This document shows positions 16,590-24,016 of a stretch of 39,825 nucleotides of DNA, piece by piece (position 1 is the stretch's first letter; each line of letters begins with the position of its first letter). Under the pieces are notes generated by a model. It was not told the DNA's origin, did no database searches, and saw nothing but the letters and a program-made list of their open reading frames with translations. Where the stretch lies: NCBI RefSeq assembly GCF_010119385.1, contig NZ_VFIE01000027.1, positions 1 to 39,825 on the forward strand, given 5' to 3'. Source of the DNA: Nesterenkonia haasae. GTDB taxonomy: Bacteria > Actinomycetota > Actinomycetes > Actinomycetales > Micrococcaceae. A program made the position numbers and the translations under genes.

Positions 16590-18041
16590 TCAGGTTTTGG
16601 AATAGGCCTGTTCTTGCATTTCTTCGATTTCACGGCCCTTGGTTTCCGGCACGTACTTCAGGACGAACACCAGACTGATCAGCGCGCTGACGCCGTAGAA
16701 TGCGTAGGCGAATACCAGTGACAACTCCGCCATCTGTGGGAACAACGTGGAGATCAGGAAGTTTGATCCCCAGTTGAAGGCCGAGGCGACGCCCATCGCG
16801 ACAGCCCGGATTCTGTTGGGGAACATCTCTCCGAGCATCAGCCACATAAACGGACCCCACGTGGCTCCGAAGCCGAGCACAAACACATTCGCTGAGACGA
16901 GGGCGATGATGCCCCATGGTTCCGGCAGTGACACCACAGTCTCCACATCACCAAATTCATTGGTGGTTGTGGATTCAACGGCTTGCGAGAAGGCCACAGC
17001 CATCATGAGCAGACCCGCTGCCATCACCCCGGAGCCGACTGCCAGTGGGATACGACGGCCAACTTTGTCCACGATCAGGATGCCCACGATAGTCGCCAGA
17101 ATATTCACACTGGTGGTGATGACCTGGACCAGCAGCGCCTGGTCTTCAGCGATGCCGACTGCCTGCCACAGGGTAGTGGAGTAGTAGAAGATGACATTGA
17201 TGCCCACGAACTGCTGGAACACTGCCAGGCCGATACCGACCCAGACGATCGGCATCAGCTTCCCGCCCACGAACAGGTCCTTGAGCTTCTGCCGAGCTTC
17301 AATGTTGATGGTGCGCTGGATGTCTGCGATCTTGGCTGCCACCGCGGAAGAGCCCTTGATGCCCACGACTTCGGTGAGGATCTCTGCGGCGTCGTCGTTC
17401 TTGCCGCGTGAGACCAGGTAGCGCGGAGACTCTGGAATGCTCAGCGCCAGCAGCCCGTAGACCAGCGCCGGGGCAGCCTCCGACAAGAACATCCACCGCC
17501 ACGCATCCAGACCAAACCAGAGTTCCTCTGCTGCTCCACCGGCAATATTGGCAAAGAGCGCATTGGAGATCGCCGCCATGAAGATACCGGTGACGATCGC
17601 CAACTGAAACAGCGACCCTAGCCTTCCGCGCCAAGCACTCGGAGAGACTTCTGCGATGTATGCCGGGGCGATGACGGAGGCCATGCCCACACCGATGCCG
17701 CCGACGAGACGCCAGAAGATAAGGTCGTAGACGCCGAATACCAGTGCGCAGCCGACTGCGGAGAGGAAAAAGAGCGACGCCGCCAGCAGCATCGCCTTTT
17801 GCCGTCCCACTCGGTCTGAGATGACACCGCCACTGAATGCGCCGACCACACAACCGAGCAGCGCGCTGGAAACGCTGAACCCGCTCATCAGCGCTCCCAG
17901 TTCGAATTCTTCACGAATCGGGGCTACCGCTCCGTTGATCACTGCGGTATCAAATCCGAACAGGAAACCGCCGAAGGCGGCCACCATCACGATCCACGTG
18001 ACAGCGCCGACGGCCGGCGATTGGGAGCTTGATGAACTCAT
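16590..18041 (-). CDS. MFS sugar porter (SP family)
   Basis: A 12-helix major facilitator of the sugar-porter subfamily, which moves hexoses, pentoses or polyols by proton symport or facilitated diffusion. Signatures include GFLFGFDTAVINGA in helix 1, SDRVGRQK and VDKVGRR loops, PESPRYLVSRG before the central loop, QQFVGINVIFYYS in helix 7, and the C-terminal PETKGREIEEMQ. The frame opens at a TTG at 18077, but ATG 18041 (483 aa) has GGAAGGA about 10 nt upstream. It converges on the mtlR-like gene. A polyol or monosaccharide substrate would fit the neighbourhood but is inference. Confidence 0.9.
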   Translation of the reverse strand: MSSSSSQSPAVGAVTWIVMVAAFGGFLFGFDTAVINGAVAPIREEFELGALMSGFSVSSALLGCVVGAFSGGVISDRVGRQKAMLLAASLFFLSAVGCALVFGVYDLIFWRLVGGIGVGMASVIAPAYIAEVSPSAWRGRLGSLFQLAIVTGIFMAAISNALFANIAGGAAEELWFGLDAWRWMFLSEAAPALVYGLLALSIPESPRYLVSRGKNDDAAEILTEVVGIKGSSAVAAKIADIQRTINIEARQKLKDLFVGGKLMPIVWVGIGLAVFQQFVGINVIFYYSTTLWQAVGIAEDQALLVQVITTSVNILATIVGILIVDKVGRRIPLAVGSGVMAAGLLMMAVAFSQAVESTTTNEFGDVETVVSLPEPWGIIALVSANVFVLGFGATWGPFMWLMLGEMFPNRIRAVAMGVASAFNWGSNFLISTLFPQMAELSLVFAYAFYGVSALISLVFVLKYVPETKGREIEEMQEQAYSKT

Positions 18042-18147
18042 GAGTTCGATGTCCTTCCAGGGTGAAGGTCTGGTCAATGTGTCGGCCGGTCAGGGGCCAA
18101 CGAACATGTTCTTGGCAGATGAGGCGCGCCGCACCCGGCGCCAGGGG

Positions 18148-18176
18148 GATACTACCCGAGAAATGCACTCAGTATC
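18148..18176. promoter_or_regulatory. Dyad around a candidate -10 box upstream of the sugar porter
   Basis: GATACT (18148-18153) and AGTATC (18171-18176) are perfect inverted half-sites 17 nt apart. On the minus strand the first half overlaps TAGTAT (18154-18149), a possible -10 box for the MFS gene with a leader of about 100 nt. A repressor site is plausible. Evidence is weak. Confidence 0.3.
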
Positions 18177-18193
18177 TCGTTGACTAGGCGTTT

Positions 18194-18222
18194 CCCGTCA
18201 TTGACGGGTGTCCTGGACCAGG
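18194..18222. repeat. Two adjacent short palindromes after truA
   Basis: CCCGTCA-T-TGACGGG (18194-18208) and CCTGG-A-CCAGG (18212-18222) each have a single central base. They begin 4 nt after the truA stop codon. They could form the weak terminator of truA or be protein-binding sites upstream of the sugar porter. No T-run follows. Confidence 0.45.
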
Positions 18223-18225
18223 GGC

Positions 18226-19089
18226 CTAAGGTGCGGGTTCACGCCGAGCGCGGGTTTGTCCGGCTCGAACTGCCAACTGATCCTCGTCCGGGTAGTCCAC
18301 ACGTTCCAAGACGAGACCCTGGGGTGGGGCGAGCCGGACACGTTCATCCCAGATCGGGTCAGACAGTCTGTCCATTAGCCAGCCTGGCTGACGGCGGCCT
18401 TCGCCGACGTCGATACATGCTCCGATCAGCGCACGGACCATATGGTGGCAAAAGGCGTCCGCAGTGATCAGAGCAGTGATCACCCCATCGGGTCCGCGGC
18501 TTATGGTGAATTCGGTGAGCTGACGAATGCTGGTGGCATGTTCGCGTGGTCTGCAGAAGCTTCCGAAGTCGTGCAGACCAAGGACGCTCGTAGCCTCAGC
18601 GTCCATGAGCAAAACGTGCAACTGCCCCGACGCCTGGAGTTTCCGTGATGGGCTCAGCCAGGCAGTGTCATGCCGCCGAAGCGGATCGCGTAGGTCAGGC
18701 CTGTCAGCGATCCGATAGGTATAGGTACGGCTCAGCGCGGAGAAGCGTGCATCAAAATCATCGCTCACTCGGCGCACCTGGTGCACAACCACTGCGCCAT
18801 CTTCCCGGCCTAGGACACCGTTGAGCCGTTGCCGCATCGCTGTTTCTGGTGGGATGGCCCTCCCCCGGGCCAATGCGTCCCACTCCTCCGCGGTGAGGTC
18901 GAGGTGGAGAACCTGTCCGCGCGCGTGCACACCAGCGTCAGTGCGCCCGGCGACAACGACGGGGACCTCACGTCGAATGATGGTGGCAAGCGCCTCACGC
19001 AGCGTGCCTTCTACGGTTGGCTGTCCGGGCTGGTGTGCCCACCCTCTGTAGGCGTTGCCGTCATAAGCAAGGTCCAGGCGAACACGCAT
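18226..19089 (-). CDS. truA: tRNA pseudouridine(38-40) synthase TruA
   Basis: TruA isomerises uridines 38-40 in the anticodon arm of many tRNAs. The 287-aa protein has the N-terminal RLDLAYDGNAYRGWAHQPG and the catalytic GRTDAGVHA with Asp51, plus FGSFCRPREH and CHHMVRALIG near the C-terminus. It lies beyond the rplQ terminator and has its own TAGGGT box 6 nt before the ATG, so it is predicted to be a separate leaderless transcript rather than the last gene of the alpha operon. In the actinobacteria I know, truA is usually close to rplM, but here about 10 kb separate them. Confidence 0.96.
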   Translation of the reverse strand: MRVRLDLAYDGNAYRGWAHQPGQPTVEGTLREALATIIRREVPVVVAGRTDAGVHARGQVLHLDLTAEEWDALARGRAIPPETAMRQRLNGVLGREDGAVVVHQVRRVSDDFDARFSALSRTYTYRIADRPDLRDPLRRHDTAWLSPSRKLQASGQLHVLLMDAEATSVLGLHDFGSFCRPREHATSIRQLTEFTISRGPDGVITALITADAFCHHMVRALIGACIDVGEGRRQPGWLMDRLSDPIWDERVRLAPPQGLVLERVDYPDEDQLAVRAGQTRARREPAP

Positions 19090-19095
19090 GGCATT

Positions 19096-19101
19096 ACCCT
19101 A
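19096..19101 (-). promoter_or_regulatory. Candidate leaderless -10 box of truA
   Basis: TAGGGT on the minus strand is followed by 6 nt (AATGCC) and the truA ATG. No Shine-Dalgarno sequence is present. Confidence 0.45.
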
Positions 19102-19177
19102 TCTGGATCGTTGAGTGCGCAGTCCGTTGGGGTTCGGGCTCCAGCGCTAAGAACGCTTCGGCATTCTGCGTTAAACG

Positions 19178-19217
19178 TGTGCGGGGGCCCTGACCAAATG
19201 GTCAGGGCCCCCGCACA
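19178..19217 (-). terminator. Strong terminator after rplQ
   Basis: GTGCGGGGGCCCTGACC (19179-19195) pairs perfectly with its reverse complement at 19200-19216 around a 4-nt loop. One more T-A pair at the base gives 18 bp. It lies about 20 nt after the rplQ stop codon and ends the infA-to-rplQ operon. Confidence 0.88.
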
Positions 19218-19237
19218 TCTGTGTCTATTGAGGAGAA

Positions 19238-19834
19238 CTACTTCTCTTCGTTTGACTCATCTGCGGCTGCTTCGGCTGCGACATCGTCAGTCTCGGTGTC
19301 GGCAGCCGACTCAGCTGCTGCGTCGTCGGAAGCCTCTGTAGCGGCTTCCGCTTCGACGGATGCAGTGTCGTCTTCGGTCACTACTGGCTCAGTCTCCTGA
19401 GCACTTGATGCGGCCGCCGTAGCGGACTCGGCGTCGCGGACGACCTGCTGCTTCGGGCTCACGGGCTCCATCACCAGCTCGATCACGGCCATAGGGGCGT
19501 TGTCGCCCTTGCGGTTGCCGATCTTGGTGATGCGGGTGTATCCGCCCTGACGCTCGGCCATGGCCGGAGCGATTACGGTGAACAGCTCGTGAACAATCGC
19601 CTGGTTGGTGGCGTTCTGCGCACTGATCTTGGCGACTACCTGGCGGCGGGCAGCAAGATCACCCTTCTTAGCTACGGTGATAAGCCGCTCAGCGTAGGGG
19701 CGAAGGCGCTTGGCCTTGGTGACCGTCGTGGTGATTGAACGGTGCTCAAAAAGGCTGGCGGCCAGATTCGCCAGCATCTGCTTCTCGTGCGCCGGGCTGC
19801 CGCCGAGGCGCGGTCCCTTTGTGGGGGTTGGCAT
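19238..19834 (-). CDS. rplQ: 50S ribosomal protein L17
   Basis: L17 sits near the peptide exit tunnel of the large subunit. The start [20 protein letters not shown] and the [22 protein letters not shown] block are diagnostic. The core ends near residue 125. The remaining 70 or so residues are an acidic Ala/Glu/Asp/Thr-rich tail, which brings the protein to 198 aa against about 120-130 for E. coli-like L17. Acidic tails on L17 are common in actinobacteria. It is the last gene of the alpha operon, directly before the strong hairpin. Confidence 0.97.
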   Translation of the reverse strand: MPTPTKGPRLGGSPAHEKQMLANLAASLFEHRSITTTVTKAKRLRPYAERLITVAKKGDLAARRQVVAKISAQNATNQAIVHELFTVIAPAMAERQGGYTRITKIGNRKGDNAPMAVIELVMEPVSPKQQVVRDAESATAAASSAQETEPVVTEDDTASVEAEAATEASDDAAAESAADTETDDVAAEAAADESNEEK

Positions 19835-19898
19835 GGTCTCTTACTCCTTGTAGAAAGCGCTCACCGTCTGAAGCGAACGAATGTCTGGTACCGGTGGC

Positions 19899-20918
19899 TC
19901 AGTTGGAGAACTGAGCGTCGGCCTCGTCGTCGTACTCGGCCTCTTCAGCAGCGAAACGGGCGGCCGTTGGGTCGAAGCCCTCAGGGGAATCCTTCAGCTG
20001 AAGGTTGTACTCAACGAGCTTCTCCTTGACCTCGTCGATGGACTTGGCACCGAAGTTCCGGATGTCCATCAAATCAGCCTCTGAGCGCGCGGTGAGCTCG
20101 CCAATGGTGTGGATGCCCTCACGCTTGAGGCAGTTGTATGAGCGCACCGTGAGCTCAAGGTCCTCAATAGGTAGGGCCATGTCAGCGGCCAGGGCAGCAT
20201 CCGTCGGGGACGGGCCAATCTCGATGCCCTCAGCTGAGATGTTGAGTTCTTTAGCCAGACCGAACAGTTCCACCAGTGTGGAACCAGCCGATGCCAACGC
20301 GTCACGCGGAGCCATGGACGGCTTGGCCTCGACATCGATAGTCAGCTTGTCAAAGTCGGTGCGCTGCTCAACACGAGTTGCCTCGACCTTGTAGCTCACC
20401 TTTTCTACCGGAGAGTAGATGGAGTCGACCGGGATGCGGCCGATTTCCGAATCCTCCAGCTTGTTCAGGGCAGCGGAAACGTACCCGCGTCCACGCTCGA
20501 TGGTGAGTTCCAGGTCCAGCCTGCCATCCTCGTTGAGGGTCAGCAGCTGCTGCGCGGGGTTGTGGAACTCCACACCTGCTGGTGGCGTGATGTCTGCTGC
20601 GGTGACCGGACCGGGTCCCTCTTTACGGAGGTAGGCGACAACCGGCTCGTCGTGCTCTGAAGACACGGAGAGCTTCTTGACGTTGAGCACCAGCTCAGTG
20701 ACATCCTCTTTGGCGCCGGTGATGGTGCTGAACTCGTGGAGTACACCGTCGATCCGGATACTGGTCACTGCGGCACCGGGGATCGAGGACAGCAGCGTCC
20801 GCCGGAGGGAGTTACCAAGGGTGTAGCCGAAGCCCGGCTCGAGCGGCTCGATGGTGAAGCGTGAACGGTTCTCGTCGACGACTTCTTCAGTCAGCGTAGG
20901 GCGCTGTGCAATGAGCAC
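19899..20918 (-). CDS. rpoA: DNA-directed RNA polymerase subunit alpha
   Basis: The alpha subunit dimer nucleates RNA polymerase assembly, and its C-terminal domain contacts activators and UP elements. The start [39 protein letters not shown] and the C-terminal domain segment [20 protein letters not shown] are clear. The length of 339 aa is normal. The start codon is GTG at 20918 with AAGGAA upstream. A 12-bp hairpin lies in the 134-nt gap after rpsK. The C-terminal tail is acidic. Confidence 0.98.
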   Translation of the reverse strand: MLIAQRPTLTEEVVDENRSRFTIEPLEPGFGYTLGNSLRRTLLSSIPGAAVTSIRIDGVLHEFSTITGAKEDVTELVLNVKKLSVSSEHDEPVVAYLRKEGPGPVTAADITPPAGVEFHNPAQQLLTLNEDGRLDLELTIERGRGYVSAALNKLEDSEIGRIPVDSIYSPVEKVSYKVEATRVEQRTDFDKLTIDVEAKPSMAPRDALASAGSTLVELFGLAKELNISAEGIEIGPSPTDAALAADMALPIEDLELTVRSYNCLKREGIHTIGELTARSEADLMDIRNFGAKSIDEVKEKLVEYNLQLKDSPEGFDPTAARFAAEEAEYDDEADAQFSN

Positions 20919-20982
20919 TGGTCATTCCTTTCAGAGTGCGTCCGCTATATGACACATTCTTTTTTCAGTGGTCTGCCGAGGA

Positions 20983-21016
20983 GCGGCTCTGCTGTCGTAC
21001 CTGGCAGCAGAGCCGC
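20983..21016 (-). promoter_or_regulatory. 12-bp perfect hairpin between rpsK and rpoA
   Basis: GCGGCTCTGCTG (20983-20994) and its exact reverse complement (21005-21016) flank a 10-nt loop, 36 nt after the rpsK stop. On the minus strand it is followed by an A-rich, not T-rich, stretch and then TATAGC about 30 nt before rpoA. It could be an attenuator or processing site that sets rpoA apart from the upstream ribosomal genes. Confidence 0.6.
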
Positions 21017-21052
21017 GCGTCGGCTTTGAAGGGCTTGGTAAAGGAAGCCGCG

Positions 21053-21454
21053 TTAGACGCGGCGGCGCTTCGGCGGACGGCAGCCGTTGTGTGCGCTGGG
21101 GGTGACGTCCTGGATGGAGCCGACCTCCAGGCCAGCGGCCTGCAGTGAGCGGATCGCGGTCTCGCGTCCGGAGCCGGGGCCCTTCACGAAGACGTCAACC
21201 TTCTTCATGCCGTGCTCTTGTGCTCGCTTGGCCGCCTGTTCGGCAGCCATCTGCGCGGCGAAGGGCGTCGACTTGCGGGACCCCTTGAATCCGACTTCAC
21301 CGGAGGACGCCCATGAGAGCACCGCGCCGGTAGAATCTGTGATGGACACAATGGTGTTGTTGAAGGTCGACTTGATGTGAGCCTGACCCTGGGTGATGTT
21401 CTTTGATGCGCGGCGGCGCGGCTTGCGCGCCGCAGTACGACTCTTGGGGGGCAT
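21053..21454 (-). CDS. rpsK: 30S ribosomal protein S11
   Basis: S11 lines the platform of the small subunit near the E-site mRNA. The 133-aa sequence has the basic start [30 protein letters not shown], the [14 protein letters not shown] block and the C-terminal [15 protein letters not shown]. It follows rpsM by 12 nt. Confidence 0.98.
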   Translation of the reverse strand: MPPKSRTAARKPRRRASKNITQGQAHIKSTFNNTIVSITDSTGAVLSWASSGEVGFKGSRKSTPFAAQMAAEQAAKRAQEHGMKKVDVFVKGPGSGRETAIRSLQAAGLEVGSIQDVTPSAHNGCRPPKRRRV

Positions 21455-21466
21455 TGGAACTCCTGA

Positions 21467-21835
21467 CTACTTCTTCTTGCCTGCGACGGTCTTCTTGGGG
21501 CCCTTACGGGTACGCGCATTGGTCTTGGTGCGCTGCCCGCGGACAGGCAGACCGCGACGGTGGCGCAGTCCCTCATAGGAGCCGATTTCGACCTTGCGGC
21601 GAATATCGGAGGAGACTTCGCGTCGAAGGTCGCCCTCAACTGTGAAGTTCCCCTCGATGTAGTCGCGCAGAGCGACCAGCTGCTCGTCAGTCAGGTCTTT
21701 AACGCGGGTGTTGCCGTCAACACCTGTGACCTCAATGACTTGTTCGGCGCGGGTGCGGCCCACGCCGTAGATATAGGTGAGTGCGATCACCGTGCGCTTT
21801 TCGCGCGGGATGTCGACACCAGCCAGACGTGCCAT
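21467..21835 (-). CDS. rpsM: 30S ribosomal protein S13
   Basis: S13 sits in the head and makes bridges to the large subunit and P-site tRNA. The start [14 protein letters not shown] and the C-terminal [19 protein letters not shown] are diagnostic. An in-frame upstream extension exists, but ATG 21835 is chosen because AAGGAGGA lies 7 nt before it and the resulting 122 aa is the usual length. A 228-nt space separates it from rpmJ. Confidence 0.98.
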   Translation of the reverse strand: MARLAGVDIPREKRTVIALTYIYGVGRTRAEQVIEVTGVDGNTRVKDLTDEQLVALRDYIEGNFTVEGDLRREVSSDIRRKVEIGSYEGLRHRRGLPVRGQRTKTNARTRKGPKKTVAGKKK

Positions 21836-21917
21836 GCGGCAGTCCTCCTTGTGTTCTTCCGAAGGTCTGTGACAGCGCAACCCCAATGGGATCCAGCCTC
21901 GTGGTGAAGTTGGTATC

Positions 21918-21968
21918 CGGCGCCGGAGGGGGCGCCGTCATTGGGTCTCCGGCCTTCGGGAACCGGAG
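21918..21968 (-). promoter_or_regulatory. Hairpins in the rpmJ-rpsM intergenic region
   Basis: Within the 228-nt gap 21836-22063, CGGCGCC/GGCGCCG (21918-21937) and CTCCGG/CCGGAG (21947-21968) can form two stems. No gene is seen in the gap. Their location inside the alpha operon makes attenuation or a site for ribosomal-protein feedback possible, but nothing decisive is visible. Confidence 0.3.
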
Positions 21969-22063
21969 GTGTGCTCGCCAGCTCATTCGCGAGCTGCACT
22001 GCCATATCTGTATTGAGCTGTGTTTCTTGCAGGGCACGTCCTACGCCGTGAGGCGTGTGACGT

Positions 22064-22177
22064 TCAGCCCTGGCGCTGCTTGTGGCGCGGGTTCTTGCAG
22101 ATCACGCGGACAATCCCACCACGGCGGATGGTCTTGCAATCCGAGCAGATCGGCTTGACACTCGGCTGAACCTTCAT
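22064..22177 (-). CDS. rpmJ: 50S ribosomal protein L36
   Basis: A 37-aa protein beginning [19 protein letters not shown] and ending [10 protein letters not shown]. It is the zinc-binding (C+) form, with ligands Cys11, Cys14, Cys27 and His32 all present. It lies 20 nt after infA in the alpha operon. Confidence 0.97.
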   Translation of the reverse strand: MKVQPSVKPICSDCKTIRRGGIVRVICKNPRHKQRQG

Positions 22178-22197
22178 GTCGGTTCTCCTACTCTTGC

Positions 22198-22419
22198 TTA
22201 CTTGTAGCGGTAGACAATGCGGCCGCGGTTCAGGTCATAGGGGCTCATTTCCACTACAACCCGGTCCTCGGGGAGGATGCGGATGTAGTGCTGGCGCATC
22301 TTGCCCGAGATGGTGGCCAGGACAACGTGGTCGTTCTCCAGCTTGACCCGGAACATTGCGTTGGGCAGGGCTTCAACCACCCGACCCTCTACTTCGATGA
22401 CGCCTTCTTTTTTCCCCAT
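22198..22419 (-). CDS. infA: Translation initiation factor IF-1
   Basis: IF-1 binds the 30S A site and aids IF-2 and IF-3. The 73-aa OB-fold protein reads [20 protein letters not shown] and ends [12 protein letters not shown]. The frame extends upstream, but ATG 22419 gives the universal MGKK start and is preceded by GGAGAG. It heads the infA-rpmJ-rpsM-rpsK-rpoA-rplQ operon, with a leader of about 130 nt from the promoter at 22556-22585. Confidence 0.98.
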   Translation of the reverse strand: MGKKEGVIEVEGRVVEALPNAMFRVKLENDHVVLATISGKMRQHYIRILPEDRVVVEMSPYDLNRGRIVYRYK

Positions 22420-22555
22420 ACTCTCCACACAACGATCGCGATTCAGCTGACCACTTTCAGTGCAGAGCAAACTGCACGAAAAATGGGTCAGAGAATCTGG
22501 GCTTTTGCTTCAGAGCCTCGCGGGCACACAGGACCGCAGAGACAACCAACAAACG

Positions 22556-22585
22556 ATACTACCTGAGTCAAGCCCGCCACGCCAA
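22556..22585 (-). promoter_or_regulatory. Promoter of the infA (alpha) operon
   Basis: TTGGCG (22585-22580), an 18-nt spacer and TAGTAT (22561-22556) on the minus strand. The -35 hexamer and spacing are the same as at rplM (8251-8280). It lies just downstream of the map stop codon. Confidence 0.65.
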
Positions 22586-22606
22586 TCTGCGCTGACTGGC
22601 CCCTCC

Positions 22607-23446
22607 TCAGGGGATCGGAACCGGAGTGACGCCAAGTGGTTCGAGCTCAGCTGCTCCGCCGTCGGGTGCGGTCAACACCCACACACCGTCTTGGTGCCGG
22701 CAGACCGAGTGTTCCCATTGGCTCGAACGCGCATGATCAGCGGTCACCACGGTCCAATTGTCGTCAAGGATCTCAGTTTCGATACTGCCGCGCACAAGCA
22801 TTGGTTCGATAGCCAACGCCATGCCGGGTTTGATCTTTGCGCCCTTCATACCGGTCGCGTAGTTAAAGACGTCAGGCGGCAGGTGCATTGCTGAACCAAT
22901 GCCGTGTCCGACGTACTCTTCTAGGATGCCCAATGGCTTACCGGGTTGGGAGGTGACGTAGTCCTCGATGGCGTCACCGATCTCACCGATGTGCTTGGCT
23001 GTTGCGAACGCTGCGATGCCCCGCCATAAAGCGGCTCGGGTGACTTCAGAGAGCCTTTCATCCTCCGGATCCGCGGTGCCTGATCCGCTGGAACCGAGAA
23101 TCACAGTGCGAGCTGAGTCGGAATGCCAGCCTTCGATAATGCATCCCGCGTCAACTTTCAAGACATCACCTGGCTGTAGGACACGATCTCCGGGTATGCC
23201 GTGAACAACTTCCTCATTCACTGAGGTGCAGATATGTCCTGGGAATCCGTGGTAGTTCAAGAAGTTGGGTTTCGCTCCACGTTCAGCGATGAGATTGGCG
23301 AAAATCTCGTTGAGCTCATTGGTGGTCACTCCAGGAGATGCTGCAGCGACTGTTGCGTCGAGTGCCTCGCACAGTACAGATCCAGCCGCGTCCATATGCC
23401 GCAGCTGTCCCTCCGATTTCAGCTCAATGCGCCCTCGCGAAAACAC
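22607..23446 (-). CDS. map: Methionine aminopeptidase, type I
   Basis: Map removes the initiator methionine from nascent proteins. The five metal ligands can be placed as Asp99 (VDAG), Asp110 (HSDSARTV), His181 (YVGHGIG), Glu214 (IEPM) and Glu245 (EHSV). The 279-aa length fits type Ia. The GTG start at 23446 directly follows the adk stop (TAAGTG), with no good Shine-Dalgarno sequence, so it is probably coupled to adk. It is the last gene of the secY-adk-map unit. Confidence 0.96.
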   Translation of the reverse strand: MFSRGRIELKSEGQLRHMDAAGSVLCEALDATVAAASPGVTTNELNEIFANLIAERGAKPNFLNYHGFPGHICTSVNEEVVHGIPGDRVLQPGDVLKVDAGCIIEGWHSDSARTVILGSSGSGTADPEDERLSEVTRAALWRGIAAFATAKHIGEIGDAIEDYVTSQPGKPLGILEEYVGHGIGSAMHLPPDVFNYATGMKGAKIKPGMALAIEPMLVRGSIETEILDDNWTVVTADHARSSQWEHSVCRHQDGVWVLTAPDGGAAELEPLGVTPVPIP

Positions 23447-24016
23447 TTAGGACTTCAGTGCTTCCATGATGCGCGCGTTGACCTCATCAACGGAGCCCAG
23501 ACCGTCGACCTGCTTGACTAGGCCGCGCGTATTGTATTCATCAATCATCGGACGGGTCTCATTCTCGAAGAGCTCCAAGCGGCGGCGAATGACCGTCTCG
23601 TCAGCGTCGTCGTCGCGGCCTTCAGTTTCGGCTCTGTGCTTCAGGCGTTGGGTGAGCTCATCAGTGTCTGCTGTCAGTTCCAGGACTGCGTCCAGTTCCA
23701 CGCCCAAGCGATCGAGGATCTCATTCAGCGTCGCCGCCTGTGTCCTGTTGCGTGGGTAGCCGTCGAGGAGGAACCCATCAGCCGCGTCCTCCCAGCTGAG
23801 GCGGTCCTCTACAAGGCGATTAGTCAGTGAGTCCGGCACCAAGTCCCCGGCATCGACGTAACCCTTGGCTTCCTTGCCCAGTTCAGTCTCACCCTTGATG
23901 TTGGCTCGGAAGATGTCACCGGTGGAGATTGCGACAATGCCTAGCTGCTGTGAGACGAGTTTCGCCTGTGTTCCTTTACCAGAACCTTGTGGTCCAACAA
24001 TCAGCATTCGCGTCAT
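23447..24016 (-). CDS. adk: Adenylate kinase
   Basis: Adk interconverts ATP + AMP and 2 ADP. The P-loop is GPQGSGKGT (8-16), and FLLDGYPRN is the AMP-binding/catalytic segment. The 189-aa form has the short LID type without the zinc domain, as usual in actinobacteria. Its ATG overlaps the secY stop by 4 nt. Confidence 0.97.
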   Translation of the reverse strand: MTRMLIVGPQGSGKGTQAKLVSQQLGIVAISTGDIFRANIKGETELGKEAKGYVDAGDLVPDSLTNRLVEDRLSWEDAADGFLLDGYPRNRTQAATLNEILDRLGVELDAVLELTADTDELTQRLKHRAETEGRDDDADETVIRRRLELFENETRPMIDEYNTRGLVKQVDGLGSVDEVNARIMEALKS

